A DNA stretch of 64,000 nucleotides from Acidihalobacter aeolianus (GTDB taxonomy: Bacteria > Pseudomonadota > Gammaproteobacteria > DSM-5130 > Acidihalobacteraceae). Within the stretch, counting starts at the first letter, position 1. Each line of letters starts with the position of its first letter. This document shows, in pieces, positions 53,260 through 64,000 of this stretch. The translations under genes were made by a program, and so were the position numbers. The notes under the pieces were generated by a model. It was not told the origin of the DNA and made no database searches. It saw only the letters and a program-made list of their open reading frames with translations. Where the stretch lies: assembly GCF_001753165.1 (NCBI RefSeq), contig NZ_CP017448.1:1630462-1694461 (forward strand), read 5' to 3'.

Positions 53260-53999
53260 GTCTGCAAGGGGAAATCGCGCTGGTTACCGGCGCAAGCCGG
53301 GGCATCGGCAGGGCCATCGCTCTAGAGCTGGCACAGGCCGGTGCCACGGTAATCGGGACCGCCACGTCGCCGGCGGGTGCCGAAGCCATCGCAAGCTATC
53401 TGAAGGAAGCGGGCGCCGAGGGTACCGGTCTGGAAATGATGGTTGAGGACCAAGCTTCGGTCGAGGCTGCGCTGGGGCAGATCGGCGAACAGTTCGGCGT
53501 TGTCACGATTCTGGTCAACAATGCCGGCATCACGCGCGACACATTGCTGATGGGCATGAAGGACGAGGACTGGGATAGCGTGATCGACACCGACCTGAGT
53601 TCAGTCTTCCGGCTTGCCCGCGGCTGTATCCGCGGCATGCTCAAGAAACGCCATGGACGCATCATCAATATCGCCTCGGTGGTCGCGGCCGCTGGCAATC
53701 CTGGGCAATGCAACTATGCCGCGGCCAAGGCCGGAATGATCGGCTTCAGCAAATCGCTGGCCCGCGAGGTGGGCTCACGTGGCATCACTGTCAACGTGGT
53801 CGCGCCGGGTTTCATCGACACCGACATGACCCGCGCGCTCAAGGAAGAGCAGCGCGAGGGCCTGCTGGGCCAGATCCCATTGCGCCGACTGGGCGAGGTG
53901 GAGGATATTGCCAAGGCCGTGGCATTCCTGGCCGGTCGTGGCGGCGGCTACATTACCGGCGAGACGCTGCACGTTAACGGCGGGATGTACATGTCCTGA
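53256..53999 (+). CDS. fabG: 3-oxoacyl-ACP reductase
   Basis: NADPH-dependent reductase of the fatty acid cycle. The 247-residue SDR protein shows the cofactor motif TGASRGIGRAIA, NNAGITRD and the catalytic Ser-Tyr-Lys in INIASVVAAAGNPGQ and NYAAAKAGMIG. The ATGA overlap with fabD implies coupling. A strong terminator follows before acpP. Confidence 0.96.
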   Translation: MSLQGEIALVTGASRGIGRAIALELAQAGATVIGTATSPAGAEAIASYLKEAGAEGTGLEMMVEDQASVEAALGQIGEQFGVVTILVNNAGITRDTLLMGMKDEDWDSVIDTDLSSVFRLARGCIRGMLKKRHGRIINIASVVAAAGNPGQCNYAAAKAGMIGFSKSLAREVGSRGITVNVVAPGFIDTDMTRALKEEQREGLLGQIPLRRLGEVEDIAKAVAFLAGRGGGYITGETLHVNGGMYMS

Positions 54000-54055
54000 A
54001 TCCGGCCACGCCCTGCGGGTAGCGACGAGACTGCAGTTTCTCTAAAATACCGCCC

Positions 54056-54079
54056 GCAGCCGCTGGCTGCATTTTTTTT
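54056..54079 (+). terminator. Intrinsic terminator or attenuator between fabG and acpP
   Basis: GCAGCC-GCT-GGCTGC (54056-54070) is followed by ATTTTTTTT. The acpP ribosome-binding site AGGGGA begins only about 6 bp later. A -10-like TAAAAT (54042-54047) upstream would place the hairpin early in an acpP transcript, so partial termination could set the acpP level. Confidence 0.75.
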
Positions 54080-54098
54080 ACACAGGGGAATAACGAGC

Positions 54099-54335
54099 AT
54101 GAGCAACGTTGAAGAGCGCGTCAAAAAGATCGTGGTCGAGCAGCTTGGCGTCAAGGAGGAGGACGTCAAGAATGATTCATCCTTCGTCGACGATCTTGGC
54201 GCCGATTCCTTGGATACGGTGGAGCTGGTGATGGCTCTCGAAGAGGAGTTCGAGTGCGAAATCCCTGACGAAGAAGCCGAGAAGATCACCACCGTCCAGC
54301 AGGCGATCGACTACATCAACGCGCATCTGAAATAA
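54099..54335 (+). CDS. acpP: Acyl carrier protein
   Basis: Carries acyl chains in fatty acid synthesis. The 78-residue acidic protein has the phosphopantetheine site Ser37 in [25 protein letters not shown] precedes the ATG. It sits between fabG and fabF in the usual order. Confidence 0.98.
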   Translation: MSNVEERVKKIVVEQLGVKEEDVKNDSSFVDDLGADSLDTVELVMALEEEFECEIPDEEAEKITTVQQAIDYINAHLK

Positions 54336-54437
54336 GCGCAGCCCCCGATTGCGTCAGCCGGTATCCCCGACTATGCAGTCGCCGGGAAACCGGCCGACGC
54401 GGGTTTGATCGCATAGCCGAAGGAAGAGGATACTGAT

Positions 54438-55676
54438 TTGTCGAAGCGCCGCGTCGTCGTAACCGGGCTCGGTATCGTGTCGCCCGTGGGATCCACGGTC
54501 GATACCGCGTGGGAGAACGTCCTGGCGGGACGCAGTGGGATCACGCATATCGATCATTTCGACCCTGAAGAGTCACCGGTCAAAATATCGGGCTACGTGC
54601 GTGACTTTGATCCAGGGGAATACATCCCACCCAAAGACCAGAAAAAAATGGACATCTTTGTCCATTACGGCATCGGCGCAGCCATTCAGGCGTTGCGCGA
54701 TGCGGGTATCGAACCCCACGACGAGCGCATCCCGGCCGAACGTATCGGCGTGGCCATCGGCTCCGGCATTGGCGGTCTGCCCGGTATCGAGAAGGGCCAC
54801 ATCGCTATGATGAACGGCGGCGCGCGCAAGGTCTCGCCGTTCTTCATCCCCAGCAGCCTGATCAATATGGTCTCGGGCAACCTGTCCATCATGTACGGCT
54901 TCCGGGGACCGAACATCGCCATCGTGACCGCATGCACCACCGGTACGCACAATATCGGCGATGCGGCGCGCATGATTGCGTATGGCGACGCCGACGTGAT
55001 GATCGCGGGGGGCGCGGAAATGGCCTCGACACCCCTGTGCATTGCAGGCTTCGCCGCTGCCCGCGCACTTTCCACGCGTAACGACGACCCCGCGGGCGCC
55101 AGCCGCCCCTGGGATCGCGACCGCGACGGATTCGTCATCGGTGCTGGGGCCGGCGTGCTGGTGCTCGAATCCTACGAGCATGCCCAGGCCCGTGGTGCGC
55201 ACATCTACTGCGAACTTGCTGGGTACGGGCTCAACGCCGATGCCTATCACATGACCCAACCATCGGGGGAGGGGGCCACCCGCTGCATGCTGCTCGCACT
55301 GCGCGATGCCGGCGTGAACCCGGATGAGGTCGATTACATCAATGCGCACGGCACCTCCACCCCGGCGGGCGACAGGGCCGAGAGCGACGCCATCAAGCGC
55401 GCCTTCGGCGACCACGCCTACCAACTGGCGGTCAGTTCGACCAAGTCGATGACCGGACATCTGCTTGGGGCTGCCGGCGGTGTCGAGGCCGTGTTCTCGA
55501 TTCTTGCCCTGCGCGATCAGGTTCTGCCGCCCACGGTCAATCTGGAAAATCCAGACGAAGGCTGCGATCTCGATTACGTGCCCAACACGGCGCGCGAACG
55601 CGACATGTCGTACGCCCTTTCGAACTCCTTCGGGTTCGGTGGCACCAACGGATCGTTGTTGTTCCGGAAAATCTGA
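54438..55676 (+). CDS. fabF: 3-oxoacyl-ACP synthase II
   Basis: Elongating condensing enzyme. The 412-residue protein has the active-site cysteine in [12 protein letters not shown] and the histidines in [11 protein letters not shown] and [14 protein letters not shown]. The start is a TTG giving [16 protein letters not shown], with AGGAAGAGGA upstream. The N-terminal motif leaves no room for a later start. Confidence 0.96.
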   Translation: MSKRRVVVTGLGIVSPVGSTVDTAWENVLAGRSGITHIDHFDPEESPVKISGYVRDFDPGEYIPPKDQKKMDIFVHYGIGAAIQALRDAGIEPHDERIPAERIGVAIGSGIGGLPGIEKGHIAMMNGGARKVSPFFIPSSLINMVSGNLSIMYGFRGPNIAIVTACTTGTHNIGDAARMIAYGDADVMIAGGAEMASTPLCIAGFAAARALSTRNDDPAGASRPWDRDRDGFVIGAGAGVLVLESYEHAQARGAHIYCELAGYGLNADAYHMTQPSGEGATRCMLLALRDAGVNPDEVDYINAHGTSTPAGDRAESDAIKRAFGDHAYQLAVSSTKSMTGHLLGAAGGVEAVFSILALRDQVLPPTVNLENPDEGCDLDYVPNTARERDMSYALSNSFGFGGTNGSLLFRKI

Positions 55677-55678
55677 GC

Positions 55679-56998
55679 GTGATCGCGCAGCGCCCGCTGC
55701 GCGGGCCAGATGACCTGCTGGAACTGCACCGACTGAACCCGGCGCGCTATCCGCATTTGCTGCAAAGCACGGCACGGGGCGGCCCCCGCGGGCGCTACGA
55801 CATCCTGTTCGCGTTCCCCGAGGCGCCTCTGGTGAATTTTTCGGGGAGCGGGTTTACGCAGTGGCTCGACCAGACAGCCGGAGCCTGTCGCGAACAGGCA
55901 CCCTCGGCACCGGGCATTCCCTTTGCCGGCGGGTGGTTCCTCTACCTGGGCTACGAACTGGCCTATATTCTGGAACCTGTGCTGGGACCTCCTCCGGGTC
56001 ATCCGTGGGACTGGCCTGCCGTGCTTGCGCAATACTGTCCGGCCGCCGTCATTCGCGATCATCTGAACGGCAGCGTCTATGCTGTTGCGGCAGCGGGTCA
56101 CGAGGCACTGCTGCAGGACATCACATGCGATGCCGAGCAAGCGGCATTATCGGGTCCTGCGCAACTTGCCGCAAAGAATGGCCTGCACATCGTCGAGACG
56201 CCAGCAGACGCGTATCTGCACGGGGTGGAACGCATACTCGACTATATCCGCGACGGCGACGTGTTTCAGGTCAACCTGTCCCGCGAATGGCTTTGCGAGG
56301 GCTCCACAGGTACGCCGGCGGACCTTTATGCACGACTGCGCCTGGCCAATCCGGCGCCGTTCGCCGCCTTGGCGACAATGGGACCGCGAGCGGTGATCAG
56401 TTCATCTCCGGAACGCCTGGTCGCCTGTCGTGACGGCTGGGTGTCGACACGCCCCATCGCCGGCACCCGCCCGCGAGGGCACGATGCCGCCTCCGACCGT
56501 GTCCTGCAGCGCAAACTAGCAGAGAATCTCAAAGAACGCGCCGAACACGTCATGCTGATCGACCTTGAGCGCAATGACCTGGGGCGTATCGCCCGCACCG
56601 GCAGCGTCGAGGTCGACGAATTAATGGTGATCGAAAGCTATGCCCACGTGCATCATATCGTCTCCAATGTACGCGCAAAGCCGCGTCCCGGCCTGCGCCC
56701 AGGCGAATTGATTCGCGCGATGTTCCCGGGCGGCACCATCACCGGTTGTCCCAAGGTTCGATGCATGCAGATACTCCGCGAACTGGAGGGCGAGGCGCGT
56801 GGTGCCTATACCGGGGCGATCGGTTATCTCGGCAACGACGGGCAGATGGATCTCAACATCCTCATCCGCACGCTCGAGTGGAACTCGGGGGAACTGCGCT
56901 TCCGCACCGGTGCAGGCATCGTCGCCGATTCGCACCCCGCCGCCGAACTCGAGGAAACCCGGCACAAGGCTGCCGGATTGCTCAGGGCCTTGATCTGA
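55679..56998 (+). CDS. pabB: Aminodeoxychorismate synthase component I
   Basis: Makes 4-amino-4-deoxychorismate from chorismate for folate. The 439-residue protein starts with GTG two bases after fabF. The C-terminal chorismate-binding domain includes FQVNLSREW, PIAGTRPRG, AEHVMLIDLERNDLGR and FPGGTITGCPK. The last differs from the anthranilate-synthase PAGTVTGAPK form. The neighbouring pabC gene supports PabB over TrpE. Confidence 0.92.
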   Translation: MIAQRPLRGPDDLLELHRLNPARYPHLLQSTARGGPRGRYDILFAFPEAPLVNFSGSGFTQWLDQTAGACREQAPSAPGIPFAGGWFLYLGYELAYILEPVLGPPPGHPWDWPAVLAQYCPAAVIRDHLNGSVYAVAAAGHEALLQDITCDAEQAALSGPAQLAAKNGLHIVETPADAYLHGVERILDYIRDGDVFQVNLSREWLCEGSTGTPADLYARLRLANPAPFAALATMGPRAVISSSPERLVACRDGWVSTRPIAGTRPRGHDAASDRVLQRKLAENLKERAEHVMLIDLERNDLGRIARTGSVEVDELMVIESYAHVHHIVSNVRAKPRPGLRPGELIRAMFPGGTITGCPKVRCMQILRELEGEARGAYTGAIGYLGNDGQMDLNILIRTLEWNSGELRFRTGAGIVADSHPAAELEETRHKAAGLLRALI

Positions 56999-57000
56999 CG

Positions 57001-57815
57001 ATGGCCGACAAGGCATCGCATCTGGACAGTTGCGTACCCATCTCCGACCGGGGTCTGGCCTACGGTCACGGCGTCTTCGAAACCCTTGAGGCCAGGGATG
57101 GCCAATTGCCGCACTGGCCCAGGCACTGGCGACGACTGACCGAGGGCTGTCGCCGACTCCATTTACACATGCCGATGGAAACGGAATTGCTCCCCGAACT
57201 GCTACGAGCCAGTCCGCCCGATGGACGCCACGTCGTCAAACTCGTGTATACCGCCGGTGACGGCGAACGGGGATACCGCATCCCGTCAGAGCTGACGCCG
57301 CGCCTGTTGATCGACATACGACCGTGGCCAATATACCCATCAAGCCATACCCTCAAGGGCGTTGCGGTACGCCTATGCCACACCCGGCTGCCAGACGACC
57401 CGGCCCTGGCCGGCATCAAACACCTAAACCGCCTGCATCAGGTACTGGCTCGCGCGGAATGGGATGACGATACCATCGTCGAGGGCCTGCTGGCCGACAG
57501 CAACGGCAACTTGGTCGAAGGCTCCATGAGCAACCTGTTCTGGATCGAGGGTGATAGACTGCTGACGCCTGATCTCGACCGATGCGGCGTAGCCGGCATC
57601 ATGCGCGAACGCATCCTCGACTGGGCCCGGGCGAACGCTGTCGAAACGTCCATCGAGACGCTCGAGCCCGAGCGCCTGCACCAGGCCGACGGCGCACTGC
57701 TGTGCAACAGCCTGATCGGCATCTGGCCGGTGCGACGCATCGAAACCCAGGATATGCCCCCGTTCCCGCCACTGATCGGAACACTATGTCGGGCCGTACG
57801 TGAAGGAACCTGCTG

Positions 57816-57816
<1 letters not shown>
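57001..57816 (+). CDS. pabC: Aminodeoxychorismate lyase
   Basis: PLP fold-type IV enzyme releasing p-aminobenzoate and pyruvate. The 271-residue protein has RGLAYGHGVFETL near residue 20, the PLP lysine in LAGIKHLNRLHQVLA near 140, and NLVEGSMSNLFW near 170. It follows pabB by two bases and overlaps mltG by one. Confidence 0.94.
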
Positions 57817-60500
<2,684 letters not shown>

Positions 60501-60518
60501 AAAACGCGAGGAATACCC

Positions 60519-60860
60519 ATGTCCGTCGGGCAAGGCATACTGACGCTTTCGATCAGAGAAAAGAGCGCGCTCTACCAGGCTTACATGCCTTTCGTGAAGA
60601 ATGGCGGCCTGTTCATCCCGACCCAGCGGCAGTACCAGTTGGGCGACGAGGTCTTCATGCTGATCACCCTGCTGGACGATGGCGAAAAATTGCCGGTGGC
60701 CGGGCGTATCGTCTGGATCACACCCAAGGGCTCGCAGGGCGGCAGGCTCGCCGGCATCGGCGTGCAATTCAGCGATCAGGACAACGGCAAGGTGCGCAAC
60801 CGGATCGAAAATGCCCTTGCCGGCATGCTCAAGTCCGACCGTCCCACGCACACCCTCTGA
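60519..60860 (+). CDS. pilZ: PilZ-domain protein
   Basis: A 113-residue PilZ protein of the pilus-biogenesis type found after holB in Pseudomonas and relatives. It has MPFVKNGGLFIPTQRQYQLG and the GIGVQFSDQDNGKVRNRIE end. The RxxxR and D/NxSxxG c-di-GMP-binding motifs are not evident, as in Pseudomonas PilZ itself, so it probably acts through protein contacts in type IV pilus assembly. Confidence 0.87.
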   Translation: MSVGQGILTLSIREKSALYQAYMPFVKNGGLFIPTQRQYQLGDEVFMLITLLDDGEKLPVAGRIVWITPKGSQGGRLAGIGVQFSDQDNGKVRNRIENALAGMLKSDRPTHTL

Positions 60861-60890
60861 ACTGCGCGACGCAACAGAGCCGCCTGAATC

Positions 60891-61664
60891 TCAGTTGCGG
60901 ATGCCGACACCGCGATAGAGCAGGTTCAACGCGAGCGTGGCAAGGACCGCAATAAAACCCACGATCACGCTGTACGAAACCCATAACGGCACGTCCGAGC
61001 TACCGAGGATGCCGTCGCGGAATCCGTTGACCATATAGAGCACGGGGTTCGCCAGGGAGGCTTTTTGCCAGAATGACGGCAACAGGTTGATCGAGTAGAA
61101 CACCCCGCCGAGATAGGTCAGCGGCGTCAGCACGAAGGTCGGCACGATGGAAATGTCGTCGAAATTCCTGGCGAACACGGCATTGATGAAACCGGCCAGC
61201 GAGAACAGCATCGAGGTCAGGACCGCGATGCTCAGCGTGACGGCCAGATTTTCCACGTGCAGATGGGTGAAGGCGAGGGAGATCAGGGTAACACCCAAGC
61301 CCACCGCCATTCCGCGCGACACGCCGCCGAGCACGTAACCCAGCAGGATCAGGTAATTCGGAATCGGTGATACCAGCAGTTCCTCGACGTAATGCCCGAA
61401 TTTCGCGCCGAAGAACGACGACACCACATTCGAATACGAACTGGTGATGATCGACATCATTATCAGTCCCGGCACGATGTACTGGATGTAGCTGTAGCCC
61501 TCCATGTGCCCGATCCGATGGCCGATCAGCTGCCCGAAGATCACGAAGTACAGGCTTGTGGTCACAGCCGGCGGAACGATGGTCTGCACCCAGATGCGGC
61601 TGAAGCGCAGGATCTCCTTGACCACAATGGTCTGCAGGGCGATGTACTGACTGCGTAACTCCAC
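60891..61664 (-). CDS. ABC-2 type exporter permease
   Basis: A 257-residue membrane protein with six predicted helices and the ABC-2 signature region PLTYLGGVFYSINLLPSFWQK near residue 185. The N-terminus YIALQTIVVKEILRFSRIW is the usual amphipathic start. It follows its ATPase by 15 bp. The substrate is unknown; related pairs are often annotated YadH/YadG. Confidence 0.88.
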   Translation of the reverse strand: MELRSQYIALQTIVVKEILRFSRIWVQTIVPPAVTTSLYFVIFGQLIGHRIGHMEGYSYIQYIVPGLIMMSIITSSYSNVVSSFFGAKFGHYVEELLVSPIPNYLILLGYVLGGVSRGMAVGLGVTLISLAFTHLHVENLAVTLSIAVLTSMLFSLAGFINAVFARNFDDISIVPTFVLTPLTYLGGVFYSINLLPSFWQKASLANPVLYMVNGFRDGILGSSDVPLWVSYSVIVGFIAVLATLALNLLYRGVGIRN

Positions 61665-61679
61665 GTTGATATCCCTTTA

Positions 61680-62615
61680 TTATCCGGCCTGGCTTGCGGC
61701 TTCCGTTTCGCCGACCAGTGCCAGGAACAGCTCTTCCAGGCGGTTTGTCTTGTTGCGCATACTGACGACGCGGATACCGTACTCGCTGAGTTTGCCGAAC
61801 AGCTCGGTCAATCCGTGCCGCCGCGTGATCTCGGCCTCGAGCGTCAGCGCATCGATGGCACGTAGCCGATAGCCCTCGATTTCCGGCAGGGCGGGCAGAG
61901 GATCGGCGACGTCTAAGATCACCGTTTCGTGATCCATCTTCGCCAGTAAGCTCTTCATGCTCGTGTTTTCGATGATCTCGCCGTGATCGATGATCGCGAT
62001 GTTCCGGCAGAGATTTTCGGCCTCTTCCAGGTAGTGTGTGGTCAGGATGATGGTAGTGCCCTGGGCGTTGACCTCGCGCAGGAAGGACCACATCGAACGG
62101 CGGATCTCTATGTCCACGCCGGCGGTCGGTTCGTCCAGAATCAGCAGCCTGGGTTCGTGCACCAGTGCACGGGCGATCATCAGCCGGCGCTTCTGCCCCC
62201 CGGAAAGGCTGCGGGCGATCTGGCGGCGCTTCTCCCACAAGCCGAGCTGCCGGAGATAGCGTTCCGCCCGAGCGCGGGCGGTCGCGCGATTGATTCCGTA
62301 ATAACCGGCCTGGTTGATCAGCACTTCCTCGACCGGTTCGAACTGATTGAAGTTGAATTCCTGCGGTACCAGACCGATGAAGGTCTTCGCCTTCGATTTC
62401 TGCGTATCGAGATCGCAACCGAAAATCCGCACCTCGCCGGATGTCTTGTTCACCAGCGAGCTGATGATGCCGATGGTGGTCGATTTCCCCGCCCCGTTGG
62501 GCCCGAGGAGGGCGAAGAAATCCCCTTGTTCGACATCGAGATCGATACCCTTGAGGGCGACAAGGTTTTGGCCGTAAACCTTGCGTAAATTGCGGATAGA
62601 TAGTGCCTTTGTCAT
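61680..62615 (-). CDS. ABC exporter ATP-binding protein
   Basis: A 311-residue ATPase. Walker A is LLGPNGAGKSTTIG, the signature is SLSGGQKRRLMIA and Walker B is LLILDEPTAGVDIEI. The extra C-terminal 80 residues include TELFGKLSEYGIRV, common in the YadG/CcmA-like exporters. Paired with the permease downstream. Confidence 0.92.
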   Translation of the reverse strand: MTKALSIRNLRKVYGQNLVALKGIDLDVEQGDFFALLGPNGAGKSTTIGIISSLVNKTSGEVRIFGCDLDTQKSKAKTFIGLVPQEFNFNQFEPVEEVLINQAGYYGINRATARARAERYLRQLGLWEKRRQIARSLSGGQKRRLMIARALVHEPRLLILDEPTAGVDIEIRRSMWSFLREVNAQGTTIILTTHYLEEAENLCRNIAIIDHGEIIENTSMKSLLAKMDHETVILDVADPLPALPEIEGYRLRAIDALTLEAEITRRHGLTELFGKLSEYGIRVVSMRNKTNRLEELFLALVGETEAASQAG

Positions 62616-62703
62616 GCGCCGGCGGTTCTCTGGAGCAGGTGAAACAGAAGGGCGGGGAGTCTAACATAGACGCCTTTCGCCGACAGATTCCCGAGGAATG
62701 CGC

Positions 62704-64000
62704 ATGGAAATTGGCCTGCCCGGCCTGACAGCCGGACCGATACCCGAGGATAGCCGGGTCACGGCAATCGAACCCGTATTGATCAAGAACTATCCGGCAT
62801 GGCTGGAGGCCCAGCCCGAGCCCCTGGTCCGTTGGCTGCAGGACAGCGGCTTCAAACCCACGCACCGGGCGCATTGCCTGCTGCCACCCTATGCGGACGA
62901 GGTATCCCGCGTCCTGGTCACCCTGGAAGATGCCGACGACATCTGGGGCCTGGGCGACCTTCCGTATCGTCTGCCGGAGGGGGACTACCTGCTCAAAGAC
63001 ATGCAGGGCGCCACGTTGGCCAGGCTGTCGACCGGCTGGGGACTGGGCGCCTACCGCTTCCAGCGCTACAAGGCGGCCAAGCGCGTACCCGCGTGCCTGC
63101 GGATCGAACAGACCGCGGTCTACGAGGCCGTCGCACGGGAGATCGCCGCCTGCTCGCTGGTTCGCGATCTCATCAACACCCCGGCGGAGGATATGGGACC
63201 GACACAGCTCGCTGCGGCCGCGCGTGAACTCGCCGACGAATTCAAGGCCGGTTGCGAGGTCATCGTCGGCGACCAGCTGCTCAGCCGCGGTTACCCCGCC
63301 ATCCATGCGGTCGGGCGGGCCAGCGTACACCCTCCGCGCCTGATCGACCTGCGCTGGGGCAGCACCGAACACCCGACCCTCGTGCTGGTCGGCAAGGGCG
63401 TGTGCTTCGACAGCGGCGGACTCGATCTGAAAAACGCGAGCGGCATGCGCCATATGAAAAAGGACATGGGCGGTGCCGCTCACGTGCTCGGCCTCGCGCG
63501 CATGGTCATGGCCCACCGGCTACCGGTGAATCTGCGCGTGCTGGTTCCGGCGGTCGAGAACGCCGTCTCCGGAGATGCCTTCCGCCCCGGGGACATCATC
63601 AGGACGCGCAAGGGCCTGACCGTGGAAATCGAGAACACCGACGCCGAAGGCCGCCTGGTGCTGTGCGACGCGCTGGCCGAGGCCGCACAGGACAAGCCCG
63701 CGCTGATCGTCGACTTCGCCACTCTGACCGGCGCCGCACGGGTCGCGCTGGGGACCGAATTGCCCGGATTTTTCACCCGCAGCGAGGCCCTCGCCAAGGG
63801 CGTGAGCGGTGCCGGCGAACGCACCCAGGACCCGCTCTGGCGCCTGCCGCTGTTCGACGACTACCGCTATCAGCTCGAAAGCCCGGTCGCCGATCTGCTC
63901 AACTGCAGCACGTCGCCGTTCGGCGGCGCCATCAACGCCGCGCTGTTCCTGGAAGCCTTCGTGCCCCCCGAAATCGAATGGCTGCACGTCGACCTGATGG
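62704..64000 (+). CDS. M17 leucyl aminopeptidase family protein (partial)
   Basis: Metallo-aminopeptidase cut by the right window edge after 432 codons. The catalytic region shows VLVGKGVCFDSGGLDLKN, KKDMGGAAHVLGLA and the signature NTDAEGRLVLCDAL, with the metal-binding Asp and Glu residues. The N-terminal domain is unlike PepA, so it is closer to the leucyl aminopeptidase family B-type subset. GAGG lies eight bases before the ATG; an ATG two codons upstream is an alternative. Confidence 0.92.
   Translation, partial: MEIGLPGLTAGPIPEDSRVTAIEPVLIKNYPAWLEAQPEPLVRWLQDSGFKPTHRAHCLLPPYADEVSRVLVTLEDADDIWGLGDLPYRLPEGDYLLKDMQGATLARLSTGWGLGAYRFQRYKAAKRVPACLRIEQTAVYEAVAREIAACSLVRDLINTPAEDMGPTQLAAAARELADEFKAGCEVIVGDQLLSRGYPAIHAVGRASVHPPRLIDLRWGSTEHPTLVLVGKGVCFDSGGLDLKNASGMRHMKKDMGGAAHVLGLARMVMAHRLPVNLRVLVPAVENAVSGDAFRPGDIIRTRKGLTVEIENTDAEGRLVLCDALAEAAQDKPALIVDFATLTGAARVALGTELPGFFTRSEALAKGVSGAGERTQDPLWRLPLFDDYRYQLESPVADLLNCSTSPFGGAINAALFLEAFVPPEIEWLHVDLM

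Noticed and set aside
61000-63516. An 838-codon open frame opposite and beside the ABC transporter and aminopeptidase
   Set aside because: It crosses three real genes in the wrong frame and contains only low-complexity, arginine-rich sequence.

Overview
The window looks like chromosomal DNA of a GC-rich gammaproteobacterium. Gene order in the right-hand 50 kb follows familiar gammaproteobacterial neighbourhoods: prfB-lysS, sdhCDAB-sdhE-ygfX, iscRSU, moxR/DUF58/transglutaminase, roxA-purB, nudJ-mnmA-hflD, icd-clpS-clpA-infA and fabD-fabG-acpP-fabF-pabB-pabC-mltG-tmk-holB-pilZ. An isocitrate dehydrogenase with NAD-type coenzyme residues and a CCC1/VIT-type metal transporter relic would fit a chemolithotroph such as an acidophilic or sulfur-oxidising Chromatiales/Ectothiorhodospiraceae member. 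That lineage is inference, not demonstrated.

Positions 1-9284 are the right part of an integrative, plasmid-like element. It ends in a 45-bp copy of the 3' half of a tRNA-Pro(GGG) gene (attachment site, 9240-9284). At the left edge it carries an excisionase-like gene whose integrase should lie just outside the window. Its cargo is a replication-relaxation family protein, a non-coding segment of at least ten stem-loops (2963-3472, three with an identical TGGG loop), a frameshifted kfrA, three evenly spaced ATTACGTAA palindromes, and two CRISPR arrays with no cas genes. Each array is preceded by a near-identical 176-bp leader, and a small predicted membrane protein lies between them. Two identical, inverted IS5-family copies (260-1557, 5792-7089) and an IS1380-family element have invaded the region. 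The right IS5 copy sits inside a CRISPR repeat.

From 9285 the sequence is chromosomal backbone: a displaced tRNA terminator hairpin, a PAS-GGDEF protein, a phosphoglycerate-mutase-like protein, recJ, prfB (with its programmed +1 frameshift) and lysS. Then come ygfZ, a complete succinate dehydrogenase operon ending in an Nfu-like Fe-S gene, pgm, and a short iscRSU operon. The leftward genes from 28.7 to 35.8 kb are a transglutaminase/DUF58/MoxR cluster, roxA and purB. fumC, a K+ channel and corA follow rightward.

The last third holds an aldo/keto reductase, a 2-hydroxyacid dehydrogenase, acnA, hflD-mnmA-nudJ, icd, clpS-clpA, infA, the fatty-acid/folate/septation operon, an ABC-2 exporter and the start of a leucyl aminopeptidase. 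acnA, icd, sdhCDAB and fumC give four TCA-cycle steps, and iscRSU plus the Nfu-like protein can supply the clusters that SdhB and AcnA need. Backbone genes for DUF72, DUF1207 and a CCC1/VIT transporter are broken by small indels or nonsense changes, while the essential genes around them read through intact.
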